A stretch of 64,000 nt of DNA from Hymenobacter sp. 15J16-1T3B (lineage in GTDB: Bacteria; Bacteroidota; Bacteroidia; Cytophagales; Hymenobacteraceae). The position numbers and the translations under genes were made by a program. Of the stretch, positions 49,744 to 59,562 are shown one piece after another (position 1 is the stretch's first letter; every line of letters begins with the position of its first letter). The notes beneath the pieces were generated by a model, which saw only the letters and a program-made list of their open reading frames with translations, was not told where the DNA came from and searched no databases. The stretch lies in NCBI RefSeq assembly GCF_020711235.1, contig NZ_JAJFAV010000009.1:186001-250000 (forward strand), written 5' to 3'.

Positions 49744-50883
49744 ATGCGCAGCGACGACCACGACCGGCTTTACCTCTCCCCGCCCCACCTCGGCCGCCAC
49801 GAGCTGAACTACCTGCACAAGGCCATCGAAGACAACTGGGTGGCGCCGGTGGGCCCCAACCTCGACGGCTTCGAGCGCGACCTGTGCCAGTACACCGGCG
49901 CGGCCCACGCGGTGGCGCTGTCGTCGGGCACGGCCGCCATTCACCTGGCCCTGCTGCTGCTCGGCGTGGGCCCCGGCGACGAGGTCATTGTGCCCTCGTT
50001 TACCTTCGTGGCCACTGCCAACCCCGTGCGCTACGTGGGCGCGGAGCCGGTCTTCGTCGACTCCGAAGCCACTACCTGGAACCTCTGCCCCGCCCGCCTG
50101 CGCGAAGCCCTGGAGGACCGGCGCCGCCTGGGCCGGCCGGTGAAGGCCATCATCGTGGTGCACCTCTACGGCATGCCCGCCCGCCTCACCGAACTCCTGG
50201 CCCTGGCCGCCGAATACGGCGTGCCCGTGCTTGAGGACGCGGCCGAAGCCCTGGGGGCGCAGTACCAGGGCCAGCCGCTGGGTTCGTTCGGGGCGCTGAG
50301 CGTGCTGTCGTTCAACGGCAACAAAATCATCACGACCAGCGGCGGCGGGGCCCTGCTCACCAACAACGCCGAGTGGGCCCGGCGGGCGCGCTTCCTGGCC
50401 ACCCAGGCCCGCGACGAGGCCCCGCACTACCAGCACTCGGTGCAGGGCTACAACTACCGGCTGAGCAACCTGCTGGCCGGCATCGGCCGCGGGCAGATGG
50501 AGCTGATCGAGGACCGCGTGAAGCGCCGCCGCGAAATCTACGCCCAGTACGCCGAGCAGCTGCGGCCGCTGGCGGCCGTGGAAGTCGGGCCCGCCGAGCC
50601 CGCGGGCCTGCGCGCCAACCGCTGGCTGACCACCATCCTGCTCCGGCCCGAACACACCGACTGCACGCCCGAAGACCTGCGCCAGCACCTGGAAACGCAC
50701 AACATCGAGGCCCGGCCGCTGTGGAAGCCCCTGCACCTGCAGCCGCTGTTCGCCGCCTCCCCCGCGTACGGCGGCAGCGTCTGCGCCGACTTATTTGCCC
50801 GGGGCCTCTGCTTGCCCTCCGGCTCGGCCATGACTAGCGCCGACGTGCGCCGGGTGGTGCAGGCCCTGACCGAAGCCCTGTAG
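49744..50883 (+). CDS. DegT/DnrJ/EryC1 aminotransferase, PglE-like
   Basis: 379 residues from ATG 49744. PLP-dependent sugar aminotransferase: substrate entry LSPPHLGRHELNYLHKAIEDNWVAPVGPNL, ALSSGTAAIHLAL, VPSFTFVATANPVRYVGAEPVFVD, EDAAEALGAQYQGQPLGSFG and the PLP-binding Lys in SFNGNKIITTSGGG. It likely aminates a UDP-4-keto-6-deoxy sugar, the step before the PglD acetyltransferase. With its two upstream genes it makes a PglC-D-E set. The dehydratase (PglF) that makes its substrate is not in this window. Confidence 0.93.
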   Translation: MRSDDHDRLYLSPPHLGRHELNYLHKAIEDNWVAPVGPNLDGFERDLCQYTGAAHAVALSSGTAAIHLALLLLGVGPGDEVIVPSFTFVATANPVRYVGAEPVFVDSEATTWNLCPARLREALEDRRRLGRPVKAIIVVHLYGMPARLTELLALAAEYGVPVLEDAAEALGAQYQGQPLGSFGALSVLSFNGNKIITTSGGGALLTNNAEWARRARFLATQARDEAPHYQHSVQGYNYRLSNLLAGIGRGQMELIEDRVKRRREIYAQYAEQLRPLAAVEVGPAEPAGLRANRWLTTILLRPEHTDCTPEDLRQHLETHNIEARPLWKPLHLQPLFAASPAYGGSVCADLFARGLCLPSGSAMTSADVRRVVQALTEAL

Positions 50884-50888
50884 CGCCG

Positions 50889-52139
50889 CTAGCGGCGCTC
50901 TAGTCCGGGCCCGAGCAGGTACCGCACATCGAAACGGCCCTCGCGCAGCGGCAAGGGCCCGCGGGCAGTGTCCGCGGGGTTGCGCAAGTACCCCTCGAAT
51001 GTGCCGGATATCACCCGGGCCACCGTATCGAAGCGCGTGATGGTCACACGGGTACGCGGGCGCTCCGCGCTTACGTAGCTCGTGTACTCGTTCCGATCCT
51101 CGTTGTCGGCCGCGGGCTGGTATCCCCCTAGTTTCAGCATGGGGCCATTGTTGGCGTGCGGCCCGGCGGTATCGGGCCCGAGCACATACACGCCGGGGCC
51201 GCGCACCCCGGGCAGAATCAGGTGCAAGCTGCGCAGCTGGTTGCCGACGCGCATATTCGCCGCCACTTGCAAGGTGAGGAACCGCCGGCGCGTGGCCGGG
51301 TTCCATTCCCAATCGAGGACGCCCGCGGCGCCGCGCTGCTGACAGCGCCCGCCTTCGAACACCGGCAGAAAGTCGCGCCATACTTCCCCGTTGAACCGGC
51401 AGCCGATGGTATTGGCCCCGCGCCGGGAGGCCGGCGGCAGCAGCAGGTGCGCCTGGCCGCGCTGCAGCCGGTCGTTGAAACGGGCCCACTTGGCCTGGCA
51501 GCGGCGCTCTGCGGCTTTCAGCTCGTTTAGTTGCTGCTGCTCGTCGTCGTCGAGGCTAAATTCCGCGGCGGGTTTCTGCACCGGTGTCCACTGCGCATAG
51601 GCCGGCGGCAAAGAACCGCCCGGCTGCAGCGGGGCGTCACCCGGCGCTGCGGGCTCAACCACGGTGACCCAGCGAAACAAGGGAGTCCGCGGCGTCAGTT
51701 GCACCAAGCGGTACTCCTGTTTACTTTCCCCGAGGTACCACCGCTCCCGCTGCTGCGACACGAGTAACTCCTGCCCACGCCGGGCATACACGTAATCGGT
51801 TTGCCAAGTCCCGGCGCGGGTGTTGGAGCCTAAAAAAAACTGCTCTTCGTAGTTTAGAAACACCCACCCGGGGGCACCTAATAGCCCCAGCATCAGAATC
51901 AGCATGCTTAGACCGGTTAGGAGCGCCAACCCCACCCACACAAGTTTTGGCAACGCCCGGGGCAACCCAAAATGCCTCGTAGCAGGCCACACCAACACCC
52001 ACACGCCGCAGTGCAGCGCGCTCAGCACGGCCTGGTTGGCGTACTCCAGCCTTGGTATAAAAACCGGGAGTAGGCTGCCGGCCACGCTTAGCACCCAGAG
52101 CCACGCTAGCGTCGGCTGCAAACGAGTTATAGCACTCAT
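50889..52139 (-). CDS. Membrane protein with large exported C-terminal domain, unknown function
   Basis: 416 residues. Three hydrophobic segments in the first 95 residues (LAWLWVLSVAGSLLPVFI, ALHCGVWVLVWPAT, LVWVGLALLTGLSMLILMLGLL) anchor the protein. The rest is soluble and beta-rich, with NTIGCRFNGEVWRDF, LHLILPGVRGPGVY and GTFEGYLRNPADT, reminiscent of small Bacteroidota lipoproteins that share an NGxxW...GTFxGxL pattern. The middle has a charged helix (DDDEQQQLNELKAAERRCQAKWARF). Convergent with the aminotransferase gene, five bases apart. Not assignable to a named family with confidence. Confidence 0.72.
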   Translation of the reverse strand: MSAITRLQPTLAWLWVLSVAGSLLPVFIPRLEYANQAVLSALHCGVWVLVWPATRHFGLPRALPKLVWVGLALLTGLSMLILMLGLLGAPGWVFLNYEEQFFLGSNTRAGTWQTDYVYARRGQELLVSQQRERWYLGESKQEYRLVQLTPRTPLFRWVTVVEPAAPGDAPLQPGGSLPPAYAQWTPVQKPAAEFSLDDDEQQQLNELKAAERRCQAKWARFNDRLQRGQAHLLLPPASRRGANTIGCRFNGEVWRDFLPVFEGGRCQQRGAAGVLDWEWNPATRRRFLTLQVAANMRVGNQLRSLHLILPGVRGPGVYVLGPDTAGPHANNGPMLKLGGYQPAADNEDRNEYTSYVSAERPRTRVTITRFDTVARVISGTFEGYLRNPADTARGPLPLREGRFDVRYLLGPGLERR

Positions 52140-52406
52140 ATTTTGAAGATATACCAGCTTTAATTCGGTCTATTAGCGCACTGCCAACCAACTGGGTATC
52201 ATACACACCTGGTTGATTAAGTTGATTAAACCGAACTGCACGACGGCAACTGCCTGCTGCACATGGCCAGAGGAAAGAGGCAATGCCCTAAACTTAGCCC
52301 AAAACCCAGTTTAAACAGCCCATAAAGTTCATTCCCTAGCACAAAATCTGCGGCTGATAGTATTAAACTCCTGACGAGGTAGTACAAGATCTGTTGCGGT
52401 AGGTAA
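52140..52406. other. A+T-rich gene-free stretch
   Basis: Distinctly lower in G+C than its surroundings. Contains a 9-bp tandem duplication GTTGATTAA (52212-52229). It holds the promoter region of the minus-strand membrane gene and the downstream region of the SdpI-like gene; no terminator stem is obvious. Confidence 0.4.
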
Positions 52407-52796
52407 TCAGTCTGCTGCCATGGGTCCCTCTGGTGCTTTGGGTTGCCCCTTGTTGTCGAACAGGCGCTGTAGCCGGCGCTCCGTGCTTACCAGACCGACC
52501 GCTATGCCCAGCACCCAGCAGGCCAGTACGATCTGCAAGGCATGGGTTCCGCCAATGAGCAGGAAGGCCACGACAGCCAGCACCAGCAGCGCCCAACTTA
52601 GGCGCCAGAAGTAACGGGCGAAGTAGCTATTGGCTTCTTGCCAAGTGGCCGGCGTGCGCATGGAGCGCGCCGTACGGTAGCCGTACAGCCAATTGATGTG
52701 CTTGGGCGGGCGGTACTTGGTTACCCAGGCCATCAGCAGCGCGAGGCCACACACGACCACTAAGGCAATACCCGTGGCTACCGCTTCCTTGTCCAT
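52407..52796 (-). CDS. SdpI family membrane protein
   Basis: 129 residues with three membrane helices (AVATGIALVVVCGLALLMAW, LSWALLVLAVVAFLLIGG, ALQIVLACWVLGIAVGLV). The loop INWLYGYRTARSMRTPATWQEANSYFARYFW is the SdpI-family signature (GYRTxxSMxxxxxWxxAN). B. subtilis SdpI gives immunity to the SdpC toxin, but most homologues have no known partner and none is seen here. C-terminal tail polar. Starts 47 bases downstream of the trans-sulfuration gene's stop on the same strand. Confidence 0.85.
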   Translation of the reverse strand: MDKEAVATGIALVVVCGLALLMAWVTKYRPPKHINWLYGYRTARSMRTPATWQEANSYFARYFWRLSWALLVLAVVAFLLIGGTHALQIVLACWVLGIAVGLVSTERRLQRLFDNKGQPKAPEGPMAAD

Positions 52797-52842
52797 AAGG
52801 CGCGAAATTGACTTCGCAAAATTGGCTTACCAACGCATCTAG

Positions 52843-53970
52843 CTACGCATCCAGGGCCTGCCGCAGATCGGCTAGCAGCTCCTCCGCCGGCTCGATGCCC
52901 ACCGACAGTCGCACCAGCCCGATGGTGATGCCCAGCGCCTGCTGCTGCTCGGGTGTCAGGGCCCGGTGCGAGGTGCCCAGCGGGTACGACAAGGACGAAT
53001 CGACGCCGGCCAGGGAGGGCGCGAAGGGAAACCGCGCGCTGCGGCGCATCAGCTCGCTCACGGCCTGCCGGTCGTCGGCCAGCTTGAAGGAGAGCATGCC
53101 GCCGAACAGCCCGCCGCCCTGCTCAGCGGCCAGCGCGTGCTGCGCGTGCGTGGGCAGGCCGGGGTAGTACACGGCGCGCACGGCCGGGTGCGCGGCCAGC
53201 ATGGTGGCCACGGCCAGGGCGTTGTGGCTGTGCTCCCGCATGCGCAGGCGCAGCGTCTTGAGGCCGCGCACGGCCAGCCAGCTTTCCATGGGGCTCAGCG
53301 TAAAGCCGTAAAACACCCCGATTTGCTTGAGCCGGGCCGCCACCTCCGGATCGGCCGCCACGGTCACGCCGGCCGTCACGTCGCTGTGGCCGGCAATGTA
53401 CTTGGTCACGCTGTGCAGGCTGATGTCGGCGCCGAGCTGCAGGGGCTTGGTCAGCACCGGCGAGGCGAAGGTGTTGTCGACCACCAGCTTCAGCCCCAGG
53501 TCGTGGCAGTGGCCGGCGAGGCGGCGCAGATCGGCCACGCGCAGCAGCGGATTGCTGATGGTTTCGGCCAGCAGCAGGCGGGTGGTGGGCCGGCGCAGCG
53601 GCTCCAGGTCGTAGAGCTGCTCGAAGGGTACGTAGGTCACCGCAATGCCTAAGCGGCTCAGCTCGGTGTTGAGCAGGGCCGCCGAGCCGCCGTAGATGTC
53701 GGCGGCGCACAGCACATGGTCGCCAGCCTGGCAGTAGGCCAGAATGGCCGCGCAGATGGCCGCCATGCCCGAGGAAGTGGCCACCGCCCCCGCGCCGCCC
53801 TCCAGCTGGTTTACCAAGTCGGCCAGCTCGTCGGAGTTCGGGTTGCCGTTGCGCGAGTAGAGGTAGCGGCTGCTGGTGTCGGCGAAGTACTGGTCCAGTT
53901 CGTCCAAGTCCTGGAACTTGAAGACCGAGCTCTGGTAAATGGGCGTGATTTTCGGGTTGATAATGGCCAT
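52843..53970 (-). CDS. Cys/Met-metabolism PLP enzyme (cystathionine gamma-synthase/lyase family)
   Basis: 375 residues from ATG 53970. Features: TPIYQSSVFKFQDLDELDQYF, RYLYSRNGNPNSDELADLVNQLEGGAGAVATSSGMAAI, DIYGGSAAL, LLLAETISNPLLRVADL, VVDNTFASPVL and the PLP Lys in SLHSVTKYIAGHSDV. The C-terminus has LGTSHRALTPEQQ and GLVRLSVGIEPAEELLADL. It catalyses a trans-sulfuration or Met gamma-lyase-type reaction; synthase and lyase cannot be separated by eye. Cytosolic. No met or cys genes adjoin. Confidence 0.92.
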   Translation of the reverse strand: MAIINPKITPIYQSSVFKFQDLDELDQYFADTSSRYLYSRNGNPNSDELADLVNQLEGGAGAVATSSGMAAICAAILAYCQAGDHVLCAADIYGGSAALLNTELSRLGIAVTYVPFEQLYDLEPLRRPTTRLLLAETISNPLLRVADLRRLAGHCHDLGLKLVVDNTFASPVLTKPLQLGADISLHSVTKYIAGHSDVTAGVTVAADPEVAARLKQIGVFYGFTLSPMESWLAVRGLKTLRLRMREHSHNALAVATMLAAHPAVRAVYYPGLPTHAQHALAAEQGGGLFGGMLSFKLADDRQAVSELMRRSARFPFAPSLAGVDSSLSYPLGTSHRALTPEQQQALGITIGLVRLSVGIEPAEELLADLRQALDA

Positions 53971-54101
53971 CGGTGGGGAGTGTTGACGCGGGCAAAGGCA
54001 CCGGGCCGACGCGTCGCGTTGCATCAGCCCGGGCGGCGGCGCAAGCTACGGCCGGCGCCGCGCTTTTCCCTGCGCCGGGTTGCGGGCCGGCACCACCTAG
54101 G

Positions 54102-55196
54102 CTACACGATGCCCGCGGGGGCACTGCCGCCGGCGGGCGGCGTGTGGTGCTTCTTTTTCTGCGCCGCCCGGTTTTCGCGCCGGAACACCTCCATCAGCAC
54201 CAAAAAGTAGGACACCAGCAGCGGCCCCACTACCAGCCCGATGATGCCGAAGATTTCGACCCCGAGCACCAGCCCCACCAGCGTCACCAGCGGGTGAATG
54301 TCGCCCATGCGCTTGGCCAGCAAGATGCGCAGCAGGTTGTCCACGTTGATGATGACGATGACGCCCACCAGCAGAATGCCGATGGCCTGCCCGTTGTGGC
54401 CCTGCGAAAATTGGTAGAGCGCCGCCGGCCCCCACACCAGCGGGGTGCCCAGCACCGGCAAAAACGCCATAAAAAACGCCACCACGCCCCAAAACAGCGG
54501 GTCGGGCACCTGGAAAATCCACAACGTGAGCCCGGTCAGGATGGCTTGCACCAAGGCCACCAAGGCCTGCCCCAGCACGTTGGCGTTGACGTTGTTTTTG
54601 AGCGACTCGCCCAGCTCGTGCATGGTCTCGCTGCGGAAGGGCAGGTAGCGCCGCAGCCCGATCAGAAAGTACGTTTCCTGCATAAACAGGTAGTACATGG
54701 TGAAGAGCATCAGGCCCACTACCACCAGGAAGTTCAGTGCGCTGCTGGCCAAGGTGGTCAGCCAGCGGCTCACCACGCTGGCGCCCTGCTGCAGCAGCTG
54801 CCGCACGTTCTGCTGCTCGGTTATCTTGATGCCGGTGACCTGCTCCAGCTTGTGGAGCACGGTCAGAATCTGGTCCGGGTTCTTGGCAAAGGCAATAAGC
54901 CGGTTGATGAGCAGGGAACTGAGCGCGTAGAACGGAATGACGAGCACCACCACCGTCAGCACCAGAATGCCGATGGTGACCAGCCGGCGGTTCCAGCGCC
55001 GCTTGTGCACCAGCGCCACCCAAATCGGCCGAAACACCACGAACAGGATGCCCGCCGCCAGAAAGGCCGTCAGGTACTGCGCCAGCCCGAACACCATCAG
55101 CCCGGCCAACCCGATGAGGGAGGCAATGAGCAGCACGTGCCGCTGCCGGGGCGTGTAAATGTTTTCGATGGCGTTGAGCGGGTCGATAGGTGGCAT
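54102..55196 (-). CDS. AI-2E family transporter
   Basis: 364 residues from ATG 55196, multi-pass membrane protein. N-terminal helices VLLIASLIGLAGLMVFGLAQYLTAFLAAGILFVVFRPIW, a long extracytoplasmic helical loop (FAKNPDQILTVLHKLEQVTG to WLTTL) and the conserved C-terminal FFMAFLPVLGTPLVWGPAALYQF, VDNLLRILLAKRMGDIHPLVTLVGLVLGVEIFGIIGLVVGPLL. Family members export small molecules or ions; AI-2 itself is not implied. Upstream of the trans-sulfuration gene and downstream of atpC's terminator. Confidence 0.92.
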   Translation of the reverse strand: MPPIDPLNAIENIYTPRQRHVLLIASLIGLAGLMVFGLAQYLTAFLAAGILFVVFRPIWVALVHKRRWNRRLVTIGILVLTVVVLVIPFYALSSLLINRLIAFAKNPDQILTVLHKLEQVTGIKITEQQNVRQLLQQGASVVSRWLTTLASSALNFLVVVGLMLFTMYYLFMQETYFLIGLRRYLPFRSETMHELGESLKNNVNANVLGQALVALVQAILTGLTLWIFQVPDPLFWGVVAFFMAFLPVLGTPLVWGPAALYQFSQGHNGQAIGILLVGVIVIINVDNLLRILLAKRMGDIHPLVTLVGLVLGVEIFGIIGLVVGPLLVSYFLVLMEVFRRENRAAQKKKHHTPPAGGSAPAGIV

Positions 55197-55261
55197 GCAG
55201 GGGCGGTTATCGGCGGCAACAATACGACAACCCCGCTGCTTCCGCCACGCCGGCACAAAAA

Positions 55262-55290
55262 AAGCCGTTCCTGCGGGGCAGGAACGGCTT
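55262..55290 (-). terminator. Terminator of atpD-atpC
   Basis: 13-bp perfect stem AAGCCGTTCCTGC with loop CCC, ending in TTTTTTT on the minus strand. Confidence 0.9.
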
Positions 55291-55317
55291 CTTCAGCAGT
55301 AAGAACGGGTCAGCCGC

Positions 55318-55563
55318 TTAGGCCAGTACCGACTCGGCCAGTACTGTTACGTTGTTGCGCAGCACCTCCACCACGCCGCCGCTCACCTGGAACGACTCGC
55401 GGCCGGCGGCGCTGGTCACGCGCAGCTCGCCGGCCTGCAGGGCGGCAATCATCGGCGCGTGGTTGTTGAGCACTTCAAACTGGCCGGCAGCGCCCGGAAA
55501 CACGGCCGAGGAAACTTCCCCCTCGAACACCTTCCGGTCCGGCGTGATGATTTCTAAACGCAT
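55318..55563 (-). CDS. atpC: ATP synthase F1 epsilon subunit (short form)
   Basis: 81 residues, only the N-terminal beta-sandwich domain (MRLEIITPDRKVFEGEVSSAVFPGAAGQFEVLNNHAPMIAAL, GGVVEVLRNNVTVLAE). The C-terminal helical hairpin of E. coli epsilon is absent, as in many Bacteroidota, so the helix-mediated inhibition known in E. coli cannot operate. Central-stalk subunit of the F1 motor. Follows atpD, with the rest of the ATP synthase genes elsewhere. Confidence 0.96.
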   Translation of the reverse strand: MRLEIITPDRKVFEGEVSSAVFPGAAGQFEVLNNHAPMIAALQAGELRVTSAAGRESFQVSGGVVEVLRNNVTVLAESVLA

Positions 55564-55565
55564 GG

Positions 55566-55645
55566 CTTATTCAATGAGTGAATGAGCGAACAAGCGAATG
55601 AGTGACTGAGTCCGTGCCGGGCACTTCACTCAATCACTCATTCAC
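55566..55645. repeat. Short-unit inverted array between atpD and atpC
   Basis: Units TGAGTGAATGAG and GAATGAGTGA (55596-55605) are mirrored by TCACTCATTC (55634-55643) and similar. Resembles the array at 43961-44042 and fills the intergenic gap. Confidence 0.65.
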
Positions 55646-55653
55646 CAAATCAC

Positions 55654-57168
<1,515 letters not shown>

Positions 57169-57342
57169 TTATATGGGAGAATGAGAGCAGTTTCAGGCCG
57201 CAAAAGTACGGACCATTCCTTGCACCGGCAAACCGGCCCCGCGGCGAAAAAGTGCAGAAACTTTTCTCGCTGACACTCACCGGAAAAAGGCCCGTTTGGA
57301 GCGTTCTGAGCGGGTTTACCCGAAATTTTTTTTCGCCGGAAA

Positions 57343-57373
57343 TTTGGAGGCCGCAAAAACCTACCTACATTTG
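57343..57373 (+). promoter_or_regulatory. Promoter of tRNA-Gln
   Basis: TTTG (57343-57346), 19 bases, TACATTTG (57366-57373); matches both consensus boxes and spacing. Confidence 0.82.
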
Positions 57374-57414
57374 CAAACCCAAACGGCACAACCACTGGTA
57401 ACCGAGCGGGAAAT

Positions 57415-57490
57415 TGTCCGATGGTGTAACTGGCAACACGCTTGATTTTGATTCAAGAAAGTCCAGGTTCGAGCCCTGGTCGGACAACCA
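57415..57490 (+). tRNA. tRNA-Gln (anticodon TTG)
   Basis: Acceptor TGTCCGA (57415-57421) pairs with TCGGACA (57480-57486). The anticodon stem CTTGA/TCAAG (57441-57445, 57453-57457) encloses loop TTTTGAT with anticodon TTG at 57448-57450. The T-arm is CCAGG TTCGAGC CCTGG. Discriminator A57487 and a genome-encoded CCA (57488-57490). Single-gene unit with its own consensus promoter. Confidence 0.97.
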
Positions 57491-57492
57491 AC

Positions 57493-57535
57493 AAGGCGCT
57501 GGCCCCCTCTTCGGAGCGGAGTCGGCGCCTTTTGC
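57493..57535 (+). terminator. Terminator after tRNA-Gln
   Basis: AAGGCGC / GGCGCCTT stem followed by TTGCGTTTTT. Confidence 0.6.
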
Positions 57536-57675
57536 GTTTTTCGGTTCCGGCCGATCGGCCCACGCGCTAGCTTGGGTCAGGCGGGCAAGCGGCCCGGCGC
57601 CCAAGACCCCACGCGTGCCTCCGACTCCACGGACGCCGCTATCTTGGTTTCGCTTACCCCTTGTTCCCCTCTCTC

Positions 57676-58605
57676 ATGTCCTCGCAGGTCAAAATCTTCT
57701 CCGGCACCACGTCGCGCGCCGTGGCCGAAAAAATTGCCGCCGCCTACGGCCAGCCCCTCGGCGACCTTACCATTCAGCGCTTCGCCGACTCCGAAATCGG
57801 CCCGAGCTTCAACGAAAGCGTACGCGGCTGCGAGGTATTTCTGATTCAGAGCACCTTTCCGCCGGCCGACAACCTGATGGAGCTGATGCTGATGGTGGAC
57901 GCGGCCAAGCGCGCCTCGGCCTACAAAGTCAACATCGTGATGCCCTACATGGGCTACACCCGGCAGGACCGCAAGGACAAGCCGCGCGTGAGCATTGGGG
58001 CCAAGGTGGTGGCCGAATTCATTCAGAGCGTGGGCACTTCCCGCCTGATGACCTGCGACCTGCACGCCGGCCAGATTCAGGGCTTCTTCGACATTCCGGT
58101 GGACCACCTCGACGGCTCGACCATCACGGCGCCCTACATCAAGTCGCTGAACCTCGACAACCTCATCTTCGCCTCCCCCGACGTGGGCGGCGTGGTGCGC
58201 ACCCGGGCGTTTGCCAAGAAGTTCGGCGCCGAAATCGTGGTCTGCGACAAGATGCGCCTGCGGGCCAACGAAATTGCGTCGATGCAGGTCATCGGCGACG
58301 TGACGGGCATGAACGTGGTCTTGGTCGACGACATCGTGGACACGGCCGGCACCATCTGCAAGGCCGCCGAGCTGCTGATGGAGCGCGGCGCGGCCTCGGT
58401 GCGCGCCGTCATCACCCACCCCGTGCTCAGCGGCCCGGCCCACGAGCGGATTCGCAACTCGGCCTTGGTGGAGCTGATTACGACCGATACCATCCCGCTG
58501 CGCGAGGAAAACGAGAAAATCCGCGTCATCTCGGTGGCCGACCTCTTCGCCCGCGCCATTCACAACGTGGTATCGCACGAGTCGATCAGTTCGCTCTTTA
58601 TATAA
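57676..58605 (+). CDS. prs: Ribose-phosphate pyrophosphokinase
   Basis: 309 residues from ATG 57676 (MSSQVKIFSGTTSRAVAEKIA). Motifs: RFADSEIGPSFNESVRG, MPYMGYTRQDRKDKPR (ATP loop), DLHAGQIQGFFDIPVDHL, VVCDKMR and the PRPP-binding VVLVDDIVDTAGTI. Makes PRPP from ribose-5-phosphate and ATP for nucleotide, His, Trp and NAD synthesis; cytosolic. Often beside rplY and pth in bacteria, as here. A palindromic element follows it. Confidence 0.97.
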   Translation: MSSQVKIFSGTTSRAVAEKIAAAYGQPLGDLTIQRFADSEIGPSFNESVRGCEVFLIQSTFPPADNLMELMLMVDAAKRASAYKVNIVMPYMGYTRQDRKDKPRVSIGAKVVAEFIQSVGTSRLMTCDLHAGQIQGFFDIPVDHLDGSTITAPYIKSLNLDNLIFASPDVGGVVRTRAFAKKFGAEIVVCDKMRLRANEIASMQVIGDVTGMNVVLVDDIVDTAGTICKAAELLMERGAASVRAVITHPVLSGPAHERIRNSALVELITTDTIPLREENEKIRVISVADLFARAIHNVVSHESISSLFI

Positions 58606-58629
58606 TATAGAGCGTCGGTAATAAATTGT

Positions 58630-58737
58630 CTGTCATCCTGAGGCGCAGTCGAAGGACCTTATTACGCTGGCACGAGTCGTTGTTACGACAATCGTTCTAC
58701 CGTGAGAAGGTCCTTCGGCTAGGCCTCACGATGACAG
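58630..58737. repeat. Palindromic element between prs and rplY
   Basis: Left CTGTCATCCTGAGGC and GAAGGACCTT; right AAGGTCCTTCG and GCCTCACGATGACAG. Ends resemble the elements at 31481-31683 and 6289-6390. Confidence 0.7.
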
Positions 58738-58787
58738 CCTTTTTACTGCTCGGGCCATTACCGTCTGTACATATAGTCCCTGTTCGC

Positions 58788-58818
58788 TTTTCAATTCCGA
58801 CTTAACCGCGTACCTTTG
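58788..58818 (+). promoter_or_regulatory. Promoter of rplY
   Basis: TTTT (58788-58791) in place of TTTG, 19 bases, TACCTTTG (58811-58818); leader about 78 bases. Confidence 0.65.
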
Positions 58819-58902
58819 CGGCCCCTTCGGCCTTACCCGCCGGGCGGAACAAATTCATTTCAAGGTCTTTAACCGGACCACACTTTTTCAAACACCAGTT
58901 TT

Positions 58903-59475
58903 ATGAAAAGCCTGGAGATTGTAGGGTTTAAAAGAGCGAATCTCGGCAAGAAGGAAGCCAAGCGCCTGCGCCTGGAGTCGTACGTACCGTGCGTGATGTA
59001 CGGCGGCGAGACGCAAGTTCACTTCTACGTGCCCGCCATCCTGTTCCGCGAGCTGCTGTACACCCCCGAGGTGCACATCGTGGACCTGAACGTGGAGGGT
59101 GACACCTACCGCGCCATCGTGCAAGACGCTCAGTTCCACCCCGTGAACGAGATGCTGCTGCACGTGGACTTCCTGCAGCTGCAGGAAGGCAAAGAGGTGA
59201 AAATGGACGTGCCGGTGAAGTACGTGGGCACCTCGCCCGGCGTACAGCAAGGCGGCAAACTGGTGTCGAAGCTGCGCAAGCTGAAAGTGAAGGCGCTGCC
59301 CGAGAACCTGCCCGATTACGTGGAGGTGAACATCTCGGACCTGGGCCTGGGCAAGTCGATCAAAGTAAGCAAGGTGGAAACCACCGGCTACTCGATCCTG
59401 ACCAACCCGCTGGCTCCCATTGCCACCGTGGCCATCCCGCGTGGTCTGCGTGGCCAGCTGCAAGCCGAGAAATAG
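58903..59475 (+). CDS. rplY: 50S ribosomal protein L25 / general stress protein Ctc
   Basis: 190 residues, the long (Ctc-type) form with N-terminal L25 5S rRNA-binding domain (MKSLEIVGFKRANLGKKEAKRLRLESYVPCVMYG) and C-terminal TL5-like beta domain (VPVKYVGTSPGVQQGGKLVSKLRKLKVKALPENLPDYVEVNISDLGLGKSI). Unlike many Ctc proteins it lacks a long acidic tail. Binds 5S rRNA in the large subunit. Followed by its own terminator and pth. Confidence 0.95.
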   Translation: MKSLEIVGFKRANLGKKEAKRLRLESYVPCVMYGGETQVHFYVPAILFRELLYTPEVHIVDLNVEGDTYRAIVQDAQFHPVNEMLLHVDFLQLQEGKEVKMDVPVKYVGTSPGVQQGGKLVSKLRKLKVKALPENLPDYVEVNISDLGLGKSIKVSKVETTGYSILTNPLAPIATVAIPRGLRGQLQAEK

Positions 59476-59498
59476 GTTTTTGCGCTTTCCGCAAGAGA

Positions 59499-59534
59499 AA
59501 ATCCTGCTCTGCCTTGCGGCGGGGCAGGATTTTT
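59499..59534 (+). terminator. Terminator after rplY
   Basis: ATCCTGC / GCAGGAT stem followed by TTTTTT. Confidence 0.75.
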
Positions 59535-59562
59535 TACGTTTGCGCCCCAGTAAGACTTCCGT

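Noticed and set aside
52407-52796. SdpI-like gene as part of a toxin-immunity system
   Set aside because: No SdpC-like toxin or SdpAB maturation genes are adjacent; most SdpI-family proteins occur alone.
54102-55196. AI-2E transporter as evidence of autoinducer-2 quorum sensing
   Set aside because: The family name is historical; members transport diverse substrates and no luxS or lsr gene is present here.
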